64,000 nucleotides of DNA from Alectoria sarmentosa. Taxonomy: Eukaryota > Ascomycota > Lecanoromycetes > Lecanorales > Parmeliaceae. The notes under the pieces were generated by a model, which saw nothing but the letters and a program-made list of their open reading frames with translations, did not search any database and was not told where the DNA came from. Where the stretch lies: contig WOGZ01000083.1 in NCBI GenBank assembly GCA_009733775.1, positions 1-64,000 on the forward strand. The letters run 5' to 3'. How positions within the stretch are numbered: position 1 is the first letter of the stretch; each line of letters begins with the position of its first letter. This document shows positions 13,401-25,259 of this stretch, one piece after another. The position numbers and the translations under genes are program-made.

Positions 13401-14668
13401 ATTGGTATGATCGTCCTTCCGACCAGCAGCGAGCTTTTCACTTGCAGCGAGCTTATTAATATTTTCTCTCCAACGTATCTCGGCAGGCGTAGTGGAAACC
13501 TGACGGCCGCGCATTTCCTTTTTCTTCGCTTCCGCTTCACGAACAAGGTGTTGCATATGTGCGTTCTCGGTAGACGAGGGTTTGGATCCTTCTGCACGCA
13601 AGCCCAATTGATGGCCAGTGCGAGGGGTCTTGCGGGTCACAGCTCGCCTCTCAGGGGATACGGTGATGATAGACTCACGACGCGCTTCCAAGTTCCATAT
13701 CTCCTCGGGCTGCAAGAGCCAGCGGTCGTCAAAAACACTATTATTCCAATCGTGGATTCCTTGGTCTTCTGCAAGCTGGGGGAAGTTGGCATCCTGAGGC
13801 AGTGTTGTGGTGGGCATGGTGTTATCAGATTGATTCAAAGGGACTCCTGAGCTAGGATGAATCTCGGCCTCTGAGCTGAACGGGCTATCATTGGTCCCAG
13901 CGTGAGTCGATATGTTACGGCCCATCTTGTTGAACGAAGAGTCTTCGTGATGATGACCTAAAGTGAATGATCCTCGAGCGTTGCGCAGAGTTGCGAGAGA
14001 TTCTGCGGCTTGAACGTCTCCTCTATTGAAACTTTCGCGAGGGATGGCTGAGGAGGGAATGAAGACTCCGTGGGAAGTAAGACTGCCGCGGTGCTTTGGA
14101 TCCAGAGTTACGCCTGTGTACCGATGGTCTGACACAGGAGTAGGTGCCAGCTTTGGTCCCTTGTATTGTTGATTTGATGAAGGAGGCATCATCTGAGATG
14201 TTAAATTTAAGTGTTGTGGGAGATTATCAAATAAGGCTTTCTCACCTGGGCCTCGGACGACAATGCCGCCGAAGAGGTATGATCTTGGACTTTCATATCA
14301 TTGGGAGATTCCGGTGGTATGAATGTTGATGGAGGAGAGTAGTAGGGATCTGCTGGGTCCTCCTCTTCATATGCTTCAGGGCGAAATCTTTGTGAAGGGC
14401 AAACAGACTCGAAGACAGGTTTCGAGGTTTCGAAGTTATGAGATGAATAGAAAGATGAGGCAGTAAGATCGAGCTGTGTTGATCCACCACCGGCCACCGC
14501 GGTTGCCGCGGTTGGCTTGGGTGAATTAGCCAGGCTGAAGAGTCTGGTCTTCTTGATAGGTTCTGCTAGGGTTGCAACAGGTTTGCGGGTTAATGTTGTT
14601 TTCATCGACCCTTCCACCAATGCACCACCCTCTTCATACATCCATTGAGGGGACTCCATCGAGCCCAT
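10422..14668 (-). CDS. RRM-domain RNA-binding protein, about 1204 aa
   Basis: Proposed exons (minus order): 14246-14668, 13399-14192, 12036-13347, 11228-11638, 10709-11167, 10422-10637. All junction phases agree, and introns are 51-71 nt except one of 397 nt. The N-terminal ~830 residues are low-complexity: a Ser/Pro/Gln-rich half, then a Gly/Pro/Tyr/Gln-rich stretch around residues 600-760. An RRM starts near residue 838 with VLKVGN, and the next exon begins IPYDLTKTQVMAFLG, so the long intron cuts the RNP2 strand exactly. The C-terminal exons continue with a helical region (EAMISLLAKFPWYATEHY). The role is presumably mRNA binding; no specific orthologue is recognised. The ATG at 14668 opens the first long exon and has no better upstream start. 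Codon use looks like its neighbours. Confidence 0.8.
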
Positions 14669-16866
14669 GCTCGGCTATGAGCAGCTCAGTATCAACACTA
14701 TATAATGACAATAAGAGCTGTGAACAAAAAAACACAAGAGAACGATCCCCTGAAAATACGCAGGTGCTACAAGATCTTCCGCAACGATTGGTGCTCGGAA
14801 TGGGGAGAGATAGCCTTGCAGAATGGCAATGAGTCTCCTGGCTGAAGCTCGTGTCTCTTCACACTGGTCTCTCCTCTTAAGTCAACCTTATTGCCAATTG
14901 TCCTCAACCTTATCAGAGAAGATATGTCAACGAAGTTTCCATTTGAGTGATGCGTATGTGAGCGCACGAAGAGGATTCCTTGTCCGATGTGTGGAAAAAC
15001 TTGAGCGGAGTAATACTTTGACCAGAAGAATATCTACTTACTTTGACAGAGCGAATTAGGCCCAATTCCTGATTTGGATGCACAAATTGGTCGACAAGAG
15101 GTGGCTTTGCGAAGGTGTCGGCAAGCTACACCTAGCTACACCAGACGCGACCAGCGAAGCTGCGCCGAGCAACAAAAGCTAGATACGATCTAATGAGACG
15201 CTGATCAGCTGTAGAGATCGGAGCCATGAGGCGCTTGAAAGTTGAGTAGTTGGTGGGCGTGGGGAAATTGGAAGAAACGCATATATCAGATTCTACAAAA
15301 CACCCTAGCTAAGCGAGCAGCAACTCGCTAGGACTGTTTATGAACGAGGTGGAATCTTGAGAGCCTGGCAGTAAACCCCGGCATTTGCAATGGAGATCTC
15401 TTTAACCAAGCGTCCTTTTCACGATGCATGAAGCTTCCTTGAGGTGTCCTAAGAGCAATGTTCCAGATGCCCAGAGTGCAGGAGAAGCTTCCTTAACAGT
15501 CTGCTAAAACCAGTGCATAGTTTTACGCAGCCAGCAGAAAGTTCGAGTGACATCGAACTCCTTTCGACATACTCCTCGATTGGCTTCTCTGCCACCAAAC
15601 AGTGCGTTTCCTGGCCAAGTTCCGCAAAGAGGAGAATACCAAGTACCAAGCGAACATAGGCACTGTGATTGGAACCAAGGAGTGAACCCGAGGGTCTTGG
15701 ATGGCAACTTAAAGGGCACAGCACGTTCTTCGACATGGCTTAGTCTCGATAGGACGTATCAGGGACTACACTAAGGCTTGAGTGCCATAGAGTGTCAGTG
15801 AGACAGCTGTGAACATCAAATAGCATGGCCGATCGTCCAAATATCGGGCAAACTGTATCCTCCATCAAACTACATGACAGAATGGAGGTAGATCGGATCA
15901 TACCGTCCACTGCCCAGGCTTCGCTGCAACGGGCCACAGTCACGGTGAGAGCAAAGAACTGCTGCCAGACAAGGACTGGATTTGGGGGGGCGTTCAGGAT
16001 CTCTTGACGAATTCACCACAAGCTCAAATCGGCACCAAACGTGAAAATCGCCCTCCCTCAGTGAGGAATTCTGGTGACCATCTGCAACACCATCACTTGA
16101 TTTGCGTCGTGACCTCCTTTTTACGTCAATCACAAATCATACTTCATATGCGCTTTCTTCAACAGGCACGCGCTGTCGAAAATGACTCTTAGCGCTCTAA
16201 AGAGCAAATGTTCATGAGCAAGCACACAGCATCAAGCATTCAAGGCCGCATCAGGCGAACACAAAACATCCGTGGTTGGCATGTGGAACATTGTTGCTGG
16301 ACCTGGATTCCCTTCAAAAGTGGCTTAAGATGACTGGATTGTCATGCGGACGATCAGGAAGCAAGGTGCAAAGCGACTCTTACTATATAGTCATCATCTC
16401 AATCCACGGTAGCCACACATCCCAAGTCTGGCCAGGAATGTTTCCAATGGTTTTCAGAAGAGTAGGTGCGCAGTCTATCAATACACTCGGCGCTAATGAT
16501 CTGAAGGGTCATGTCGGAGAGCTATCTGACCAGAGAAGGTAGACAGTAGCTACGTGGGCAGGCCAAGCGCGGAAGCAACGATTTGCTTCAAAGACTTGGT
16601 GGAAGTTGGAAAACTTTTACAGCAACTGACGTGGTAGTGTTGGCAGCCAAAGCCATTGCTAGCCCTGTTTTTTGCAGTCAATTTCCGTGTCTGACAGTGT
16701 CATTGATGCAGGGGTGAACAAGCCAACAGTTGGAGATGCTCTTGAACTATCCACACGTCACCAGCCACTGACATAAGGTCAGAATATGAAATACTGCTAC
16801 CTTCCTTTCTGTTGCCATCAGTCGTAAAACATGATGTGCCTGTGCAATGCAATGCACTCAGTCGAA
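14669..16866. other. 2.2 kb gene-free interval
   Basis: This region separates the start of the RRM gene from the 3' end of ARPC4. It contains only short, overlapping ORFs with no recognisable domain or consistent splice structure. The part next to 14668 should hold the promoter and 5' UTR of the RRM gene. I see no RNA gene or repeat. Confidence 0.5.
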
Positions 16867-17616
16867 CTATTGTACTCCATTAGCGTATCTCCCAGTACGA
16901 AGTGTAAGGGAGCAAACCGGAGTTAGGAAAGATTCTGCCACAAATCTGGCCCGCGCATTCAACTATTTAGACGGTCAGATCCCTGCCTCAGTGGGAGGAT
17001 AGACATCTAGATTGTGGTATGATTGTCTGCGAGGGTCCAGGGAGACGTACGAAAAGCTTCATCTCGGAAATCTCTTTGTCTACTTCTTCCATGAATTGTA
17101 TGATGAAATCAACCAGCTTGTGCTTCAGCATCTCCTCCGTATGGAAATTCGTAATTAAGAATGATATGTCATATCCCTAAGAGACGATATCAGTAGAAGC
17201 TTTACTTTCCAAGCGCACCACATGGACTCCGGCTGACCTTCACGGGCTTTCTTCGTAATATGAAGAAGGCCTCTGCTCTCTGGGTCAGGAACCTCGTGAA
17301 CTTGTGTACTAAAATGTTCTCGATCTCATCCGCCTGCTTTATTTTGATGCTGACTCGTATGCTATTGATACTCGGTTCGATCAAGACTTTCTCGTTCTCG
17401 TTGCGGGAGACGGTTAATGGGTTGAGGAGGACTTCTGGAGAGCTGGCGGCTTCGATTTCGGGGACATTATGGCGTTCAGATGCCTGAGACGCGAAGTTTG
17501 AGAGGGAAAGTGCAGCAGTCAGGGAGGACCGGACGCAGAGGAGGTAAGGACGGAGAGATTGAGACTGGGGAAGCGGGTTAGTCTTGTAGAGAAGAGTAAT
17601 AGAGGCATCCAACCAT
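16867..17616 (-). CDS. ARPC4: Arp2/3 complex subunit 4 (ARPC4, 20 kDa)
   Basis: This subunit binds Arp2 and Arp3 with ARPC2 and holds the actin-nucleating complex together. Proposed exons: ATG alone (17614-17616), 17238-17564, 17051-17176, 16867-16962. The protein reads SQSLRPYLLCVRSSLTAAL, then ASQASERHNVPEIEA, KVLIEPSINSIRVSIK, HKFTRFLTQRAEAFFILRRK, GYDISFLITNFHTEEMLKHK and LNARARFVAESFL, matching ARPC4 end to end. Two oddities stand out. The start codon would be its own exon, with a non-consensus donor GTTGGA and a 49-nt intron. The last exon also runs on 17 codons past the conserved FLTP end, giving 183 instead of about 169 residues. A further 3' intron cannot be excluded. The gene is divergent from UBP6. 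Confidence 0.9.
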
Positions 17617-17843
17617 TGCCTCGGATTTGACCTGAATGCAGAATGTTCTAGTACACTCATAAATGTTCTGGAGATGCTTGATATTTTCGAGACCAAACCC
17701 AGGCAGTGTGGGCGGCTCCTGTAAGAATCGGGGGAATGCACAAATTAGAAAGGCATCGGATAATCTTCGGCTGGTCCCAATGCGACTTTTTGCCCAACAA
17801 ACAGACCTTCGTGTCAATGACTTGGCAAGAGCAGCTACCCATC
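17617..17843. promoter_or_regulatory. Shared divergent promoter, ARPC4 / UBP6
   Basis: Only 227 bp separate the two start codons. Both genes must take their core promoters and 5' UTRs from this interval, so it is probably a bidirectional promoter. No TATA box is obvious. If the true ARPC4 start lies in an undetected upstream exon, the interval is even shorter. Confidence 0.5.
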
Positions 17844-19701
17844 ATGTCGGCGATTCAAGGCAAGAACCGAAGCTCCCCAGTCTTCATGCGAGCTGACTCT
17901 TGTCACAGTATTTGTGAAGCACCAAGGCAAGAAGCATGAGGTGGAGCTCGACCTTACATCTACAGGAGAGACCTTTAAATACCAGCTGTATTCCCTGACC
18001 GGGGTTGAACCAGACCGGCAAAAGATACTCATCAAAGGCGGCCAGCTCAAAGATGAGACTGAGCTCTCGAAGCTTGGGGCGAAGCCCGGGCAAACATTCA
18101 TGATGATGGGCACTCCAGCAGAGAGTGGACGAATGGCCCTTGAGCGACCAAAGGAGAAGATGAAGTTCATGGAGGACATGACAGAGGCAGAGGCGGCAAA
18201 GGTGGAGGGGGCAATGCCGGCTGGCCTGCAAAACCTGGGCAACACGTGCTACATGAACTCGACGCTACAGACTCTTCGCGCCGTTCCAGAACTACAGGAG
18301 CAACTGCTGAAGTATAAAGGGGGAGGAGGACCAAGCTCTTCTCGGGGGGCAGATCTTAGTCAATACGGTCTGCAGGGATCAGTCGACCTAACCAGCTCTC
18401 TTCGGGATCTATACAAGCAAATGTCCGAGACACAAGAAGGCTTCCCACCATTAATTTTCCTCAACGCCCTGCAGACCACTTTCCCCCAATTTGCAGAGAA
18501 GTCAAGGACCGGCCATGGCTACGCACAACAAGATGCCGAAGAGGCATGGACACAGATCTTATCCCAGCTACGGCAGAAGCTCAAGATCAAAGCTACTCTA
18601 GCTCCATCGACCCCATCCTCTTCCGCCGAAGAAGCCAAAACCGCAGAAGAGATTTCCTTCATCGACGAATACCTTGCTGGCCGCTTCTCCTCGACTCTCA
18701 CTTGTGAAGAGCCGGCAGCAATCGAAGCGGGCGAAGAGCCTATCCTGAGTGAAGATGCTTTCCTGAAATTAGACTGCCATATCTCGGCTTCCACAAATCA
18801 CCTTCGCGATGGTATTCTCACCGGTCTTGAAGAGAAGATCGAAAAGCACTCTCCAACCCTTGACCGCGACGCCGTCTACACCAAAACCTCCCGAATTTCG
18901 CGCCTTCCTAAATACCTCACAGTTCATTTCATCCGCTTCTGGTGGAAAGCTACCATTCGTAAGAAGTCGAAGATCATGAAGAAGGTGACCTTCCCAGCGG
19001 AGTTGGATGTGGTAGAGTTCTGCACCAATACGCTGAGGAAGCAGCTGGTGCCCGTACGTGATAAAGTCCGAGAAGTGCGCAAGGATGAAGAGGATGTTAT
19101 GCGGGCTCGCAAGCGCCAAAAGCTGGCACACAAGCAAGAAGAAGACCGCGCTGCGGACGAACTGAAAGCGAAGGGTCCGGCGGATGAGCAGCAGCTGGTC
19201 AATGACAAGGCAGCGGAGAAGAAAGGCGATGACAAGGAGATGACAGATGCCGTGTACAAGACAGATGCCGTGTACGACTCCGAGCGAGCTGCATCGATAC
19301 TAGCAGCTAAGAAAGAGCTTTTCGCTCTCATCAACCCCGAGCTTGCGGCAGACGAAGGATCAAATAAATCCGGACTGTATGAGCTTAGGGGCGTAGTGAC
19401 TCACCAGGGTGCCAGTGCAGATAGCGGACATTACACTTCGTATGTCAAGAAGCAAGGACCGATAGATCATGAGACAGGCAAGAGGAAGGAGGAGGATGGC
19501 AAATGGTGGTGGTTCAACGACGAGAAAGTGAGCGAGGTCGAGGCGGAGAAGATTGAGTCGTTGAGTGGTGGTGGTAAGTCTTGCGTTCCAACACCACAGG
19601 GTTATCTAATATTGATGACTGTGACAGGCGAGAGCCACTCTGCTCTGATCCTCCTTTATCGTGCTATCGAATTGCCGACCGCCGAAGAAGTCAAAGAGTA
19701 G
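17844..19701 (+). CDS. UBP6: Proteasome-associated ubiquitin hydrolase Ubp6/USP14
   Basis: This deubiquitinase docks on the 26S proteasome through its N-terminal ubiquitin-like domain and trims ubiquitin from substrates. Exons: 17844-17859, 17909-19573, 19628-19701 (584 aa). The UBL covers residues 1-80. The Cys box GLQNLGNTCYMNSTLQ puts the nucleophile near residue 119. The His box GASADSGHYTSYV lies near residue 513, followed by WWWFNDEKV and the terminal SHSALILLYRAIEL. Intron 1 has a GC donor (CAAG|GCAAGA) and a CACAG acceptor. It joins MSAIQ to VFVKHQG, the expected first beta strand. Intron 2 is 54 nt, in frame and without a stop, so its retention would insert 18 residues. The length is normal for the family. 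A charged Lys/Glu-rich insert sits between the two catalytic boxes. Confidence 0.95.
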
Positions 19702-20227
19702 CTGGCAGACACGAACACATTTGCATAGAAAGGTGTTCCGTGTGCTTTCTTTGGGCTGGTGGGTCGTAATAGCGGCATAGAAGGAGCAGCCGCGGGCCAT
19801 CTAACTCCAGGTGCCATTGGTAGCATAGTGGATGCATTCATGATCTTCAATAGACCATTTCTGAATGGCTAATGATCTTCACCCAATCTGAACGCGCGTG
19901 TCAATGTGACATATCCTCAGTAACAATAGAACAGCATCGAATGATTGGATATTGAAATCGCTGTGGACCAGCAATTTCGAGGTCTGAGTGAACAATTTTT
20001 TTGTTTGTCCATCCTTGAAATAGGTGAAATGTAGCGGTTGCGCCTGAGAGAAGTACAAAAGATACCAGGTTTGAGCCTTGTGTTTTGCCTTCAAAGTGAA
20101 TTGGTTTGCTACAATACGTCCCAGTATGTTATTCCCACGTTACACATACATCTCATCAACAGTCTACTCTCCTCATACCGTTTTTGATATCCAAGCTCGT
20201 CCAATCTGTACTTGCTCCGGAATGCAC
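19702..20227. other. Convergent 3' intergenic region
   Basis: This is 526 bp between the stop codons of UBP6 and the fasciclin gene. It should contain both 3' UTRs and polyadenylation sites. No gene or repeat is seen. Confidence 0.6.
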
Positions 20228-21996
20228 TCACAATTCTTGGGGCTTCATGTCACCCATTAAAGGTTCAAGTCTCTCCTTGAGCTCCTCAACAGTCATCTCC
20301 TCACCATCCCAGTGCTGCATTACGCGGTCGACGGCCTTAGGTGGGATGAGCACATTGCCCACGACGCTAAGTGATTTCCGTGTCAGAATGTCTCTTTTGG
20401 GATCAAATTGGGTCACGAAATACGGTCCGGGAGTCTTCAACTTCTGCGACAAGTCTCGCAATTCAAAACACAGTGAAGCAGGGAGACATGGTTCGGAAAG
20501 ATAGCTCACTGGATTACGCCGTCTGATGCAATCCCATCTTCGACCGTGACAGTGGAGAAGGCGTTGATCTTTATGTTGATGTAACGACCGTAGCGGGCGA
20601 CATCGACGCTAAGAGACTTGTCATCAAGAAGAGTCTTGAGGTCGATCTAGGCAGAAAATGTTAGCCAAAATTTTGATACACATTATGAACGGGAGACACA
20701 GCTTACGTGGAACAGACCCTTGGGGATGCCACCCTTTTCCATGACGTTGTCGACGGATTCAAATTTGTAGTAAGCATCCGAGTACAGGGTCTGATTGACG
20801 ACGACGTGGTACTCCAGAAGAGCCTTCAGGTATTTCTGGCCATATTTACTGAAGAGGAAGCCGTTGATCCTTGGACCTAACTTCTGGAAGGCGAAATTGG
20901 AGGGCGCGAAAACTGTTCCGCCGATATGGCTCGAGGTGTCTGCGATAGCGGGCAGGAGGCCGGTCTTTGTGAGGCCGAGTTCAAGGGTACTAAACTCGCC
21001 AGGGAGGAATTGAATGATGCTGGCGGTCTTCGGTGGTGGGATAAGTAGGCTGTCAACGCCATGGATAACGCCGTTCGTTCCAAACTAGGGGTGGTCAGCA
21101 TTCGTCTGTGGTAGATACTGGAAGACGTACGATGTCAATTGCAACAATGCGGCTGTAGAAATTGACGGTCAGGCCTTTCAGACCAATTTCCGTGGCCAAG
21201 CGCTGTGGCCCAATGCCGAGAGTGTCGACTGAGAGCAGGGTAGGGACGGTGTGTGTGACCAAGACTTTGCCTGCTGGGTAGAAATCTTCTGAGACGTGGT
21301 AAAGCAAGATGTTCTTGAGTTCCTCCTTTGATGGCTTGGGGGCGTGTTTCGGGATTTTCTCGAATGCTTTGTCTGTTGGCGCAAAAACAGCTGCATGGTC
21401 ACAGTTCAGCATTCATTCTTGAAGATTGATGAACATCAGGGAGAGAAAGACGTACTGTAATTTGCCGCGGTGCCATTGAGGAGCTCAACGACATCCTCGT
21501 ATTCGTTAATCAGGGCGGCGAGCTTGGTGGTGTACTTGCTCTTGGAAATGAGCTCATAGACAGTCAAGTTCGGCTTCTTGCAATGGCCATGATGGCCCTT
21601 GCGGCCCTTGCGACCTCTGCGGCCTTTACCACCATGATGCTCCTCGTCATCGTCAGCGAAAGGTGCAACGTCTTCCCCTAGTTCCTGAACCTTGTCGGCG
21701 GCAGAGTCTAACCATGAGCTGACATGATAAACAGTCTCGTAGGCCTTGTCCGAGACCTCTTGTTCCCCTTCCGTTGCGTATTCAATGGCGTGGTCGAAGG
21801 CATTCTTGGAAGTGTCTATGAGGTTGGTGAAAGAGTCTTGGACTTGCTTGATGGCCTCGTCTGTAGAAGGGATGTTTTCGAGGAAGATTTCCGGGCTTCG
21901 GTCAGATTCAATGGCTACCTGGCTCATGACCTGCTCGTCAGGAACAACGAAAGCGGTGGAAAGAGCGGCGAGCGGCAAGATCTGGATGAGCTTCAT
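20228..21996 (-). CDS. Secreted or vacuolar protein with two FAS1 (fasciclin) domains
   Basis: Exons: 21456-21996, 21131-21390, 20707-21084, 20510-20646, 20228-20366 (484 aa, phases consistent). The start MKLIQILPLAALSTAF is a signal peptide; an upstream in-frame ATG was not chosen because it lacks this feature. Residues 20-115 are acidic and helical. A basic Gly/His/Arg-rich linker with GRRGRKGRKGHHGH follows at about 124-140. FAS1 domain 1 begins with NLTVYELISKS and has YTVFAPTDKAF and LLYHVSEDF. It ends in GVIHGVDSLLIPPPK. FAS1 domain 2 has GTVFAPSNFAFQKL, LLEYHVV and the terminal GVIHVVGNVLIPP. There is no GPI signal or membrane segment. FAS1 proteins mediate adhesion or act in vacuole/autophagosome fusion; which applies here is unknown. 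Divergent from APT1. Confidence 0.92.
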
Positions 21997-22355
21997 GATT
22001 GCTGTGATATGTACAGTATCCTCGATGCAGTGATGGCAATGATGCAGTGATGAAATGGACGATGTCGAAAGACAAGGGGGAGGAGAAAAGCTGATGCCTT
22101 GGGGCAACTAGTACCCATGCATAAAGTAAGCTCTACTTCACCACTTTACGCGGCAAAGGTGAAATCCATGACGACGCAGGATCCTTCACAGTGACTAAGG
22201 TAACTTAAGCTCGTAGTCCGTCGTCATTAATCCCTGCGCAGATCGCCAACCCCACGAGTTAAGCTACTTAGATTTACAACACCATTTCACCATCTCACCA
22301 TTTCACCATTCCACAACGCTTCCTCTTCTTCAGTTCGTTCTCATAGAAATAGAAC
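21997..22355. promoter_or_regulatory. Divergent promoter region, FAS1 gene / APT1
   Basis: This is 359 bp between two opposed start codons. Near the APT1 side there is a run of imperfect TTTCACCAT units (22282-22312), a short direct repeat in the probable 5' UTR or promoter. I see no other element. Confidence 0.5.
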
Positions 22356-23505
22356 ATGGCAACCACAGCGCCTCTGGTGGTACCCGCGTTGAAGAAGCAT
22401 ACTGCCACCGTGATATGGGCGCATGGATTGGGAGACAGGTATTTCAGATTCAGGTGCTTGTATTTTATTACCTTCAGCTTCGCTAAACAAGTTCACAGTG
22501 GAGCAGGCTGGTCCGGTCAAAGTTCTTTAATCGCTTCGACCCTGGACTCTGATCATCGCATAGGATGCCAATTGCAGAGAACTTCAGAAGACGAGGCAGA
22601 TTCAGTGAATGTGCCTTCGTTTTCCCCAACGCTCCCAGCATTCCAATTACTGTGGTACGCACCTTTGCTTACTACTACATCTTCCATAGCTAATTGAGCT
22701 TGAATTAGAATTTTGGGATGGAAATGCCCGGCTGGTATGATATTGTACGACAGCGCGTTCGTCTTCTAATGCTGAACGGATCACTCTCTCATGATGGCTA
22801 CCGATGTCAGAGACCAAGTGCTGACCGAGATGTTCAGACATCATTTGACGATCTTGCCCAAGCCCACGACCAGTGAGTGATCAGTTTCAACCGTTGGCGC
22901 TTGCTTCATACTGCACTCTGAGTTGCGAAACTTGTCGCAGGGGTAGGAGACTTCGTTGAACTATTTCATGACTTGAATTTGATCACGAAGGAGACACTTT
23001 AATTCCAAAGTCGTTCAGGCCCGGAATCCTCAAGTCCCGCGACTACTTCAATGCTCTTATCAAAGCCGAGATCGAGAAGGGCATCCCGTCCTCACGCATC
23101 GTACTGGGTATGACCAGTGCTGCCTTTACGGGCCCAGAATCGCAGCTTTAACATACTACAGGCGGCTTTTCTCAAGGAGGGGCAATATCCCTCTTCACCG
23201 GCATAACTAGTCCCGATAAACTCGCCGGCATCTTCGGCCTCTCCAGCTACCTTCTCCTACACAATAAGATCAAGGATTACGTCAAATCCGAGAGCACAAA
23301 CAAAGATACGCTCATCTTTATGGGCCACGGAAATAAGGATCCCATGGTAAGGTACGAGTGGGGCTTAGACACCTCAAAGGTACTGAGAGAAATGGGGTGG
23401 GTGGTTGATTTCAGGACTTATGAAGGGCTGGCGCATTCGGCAGACCCCACAGAGATCGATGAGTTGGAACAGTATTTGGATGAGAGGCTGCCACCTTTGA
23501 GTTGA
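22356..23505 (+). CDS. APT1: Acyl-protein thioesterase 1
   Basis: A cytosolic serine hydrolase that removes palmitate and similar acyl groups from proteins such as G-alpha and Ras. Seven exons: 22356-22438, 22499-22510, 22564-22654, 22709-22744, 22838-22872, 23019-23107, 23162-23505 (229 aa, all phases consistent). Spliced motifs: VIWAHGLGDSGAGW (oxyanion loop), FPNAPSIPITV, GMEMPGWYDI, and the nucleophile elbow GGFSQGGAIS. The Asp is in GHGNKDPMV and the His in GLAHSADP. Length and order fit the family. Intron 2 has a weak donor (GTCCGG) but is the only splice that restores the conserved frame. Exon 2 is only 12 nt. Confidence 0.92.
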
Positions 23506-25259
23506 ATAGGTGAGACCACAATGGACGATTTAATAAAGAACGGGCTTAGAGTAGCCTTCTAGGTCTTTTCACAAGCCTCCTCTTACCCGCCTTGTCGGCA
23601 AGTCTGTCCTCTTGGCACTTGGGAGTACTGAGAGGATCCCGATCGATCAAGTAGACCCAAGGCAGGCAACTGTCTGCTTGAGTCCTAACATACTTCCCTA
23701 ATGCCAAAATGTCACACCTTCCGGCAAAACGGGTACGCCTTTTATATATTGCAATTCGAAGGATTAAAAGTCCTCTGTGCAATAGGCAGTGAGCTGTAAG
23801 TCCCTTCGGAACATTTGCTCGCCGTTCAAAATGTCCTTCAATATGCTTTGATAGATTTTCGTGCTCGATCTCTTGTAGGGTATTTTCTAAGACAAATTCA
23901 AGGGTGAGCAAAGCTTCTTTCCTGTAAATACGGGATGATTTGAAGTTCTTATTTTGTGGTCACGTGTCGGTACAAGGCCGCCGTTTCACAAGCTGAAGAA
24001 GCTGCCAAGAATGCTGCAAGCCGGGAGACGGGGCATGCGTGAGGCCCCAACAAAGGGACTGTGGTGTTTGCCAGTTTTCGTTGCATGCAATTGAAATCTA
24101 ACACAAATGCGTTTGCACTCGTTCATTTGGCTTTACCTTTTGCTCTACCTCAAGTGTTACTTCTGCTCTATCTTTTAGAGGGCAGAATGGGAAGAGCTTA
24201 TTGGCAGTGTTGGCGGTCCAATAGCAAGACCTGGATCCATCGTGGGGCATGGTAAGTCGAAAGGATCTCAGATTTTGGAGTCGCTGCATCATATAACTGG
24301 AGTGACGAGAAGAATCCGACGATCCTAGTGCCAGGTCAGAAGTCGTGTCGCTCGTCATGCTTTGATGCAAGAGGGTTTACCAAGTCTCGACCGCTTCAGC
24401 CGTAAAAAGGGTCGGACTCTATGGAAAAACCGGACGCAGGAGACTTATTCAACGATGCTAATTTTGCGAATACATGCCTTGTCGCTTGGCAGCCGGGCTG
24501 TAACCCCCATGGAGACATCACAATACCCCACGCGGCAACAAAGTGTTTCAAACTCCCAACGTCCTTTTGACACCCAGCAGAAGTTGCCCGAGATCTGGCA
24601 TTTCCAGATTCTCAACTTGACTGAAGCATACTATCAGAGCGCCGGATGCATTCAACTGACTGGGACTTCGACTCAAGCTGAAGTCGATTGATGATGAGCT
24701 GGCCAAAAGGCAGACGGCCAATTTTCTTGCGCTGGGAAAGCTAGCAATGGTATTGGGGCGGGTTATTCACGACGGCTCAGGACCCTCGCAGTGTGGGATA
24801 CACGGGTAAGGAGCGGATCTGCGTCTTTCAACTATCGAAGCCTTGCTAAGTTTGTCCGAGAATCCGAAGTCGCGATTCTAACGGAAAGATCAAAGGTCGC
24901 AAGAAGGGGCGTTTGACCATTAGCAGCAAAAAATAAGACTCAGACGCAAGGCATCGTAGCTAAGAACTTGATGCTTGTTTAAGTAGAGTCTGCTGCTCCA
25001 GTCACTATATATTACCTTACCTACTTCATCTTCCAAAGCGCTAAGAGTTCCCTTTCCAAGCGGTCGGTAAAGTTGCCCCTCTAAATGATAAGACGGGAAA
25101 GCACTTTATCCTTCTCAACACAATTCCAACATTCTTGACGGCCCTCGGACTCTTCACCTACTACATAGTGATCGAGGGGACTCGTTCAAGATATCCAGAC
25201 TTTTCCCGAGTCTCTGCCCGTTGCTTGGTCATATTGGTCGCTCAGCTAAGAAGCCAGAT
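23506..25259. other. 1.75 kb gene-free interval
   Basis: No supportable gene. A minus-strand 121-codon ORF (23546-23911) is basic and charged but has no recognisable domain. The last 200 bp should carry the promoter and 5' UTR of the peroxiredoxin gene. No repeat was recognised. Confidence 0.5.

Noticed and set aside
23546..23911. 121-codon minus-strand ORF
   Set aside because: No domain, signal or splice context; lies just 3' of APT1 and may be UTR sequence.
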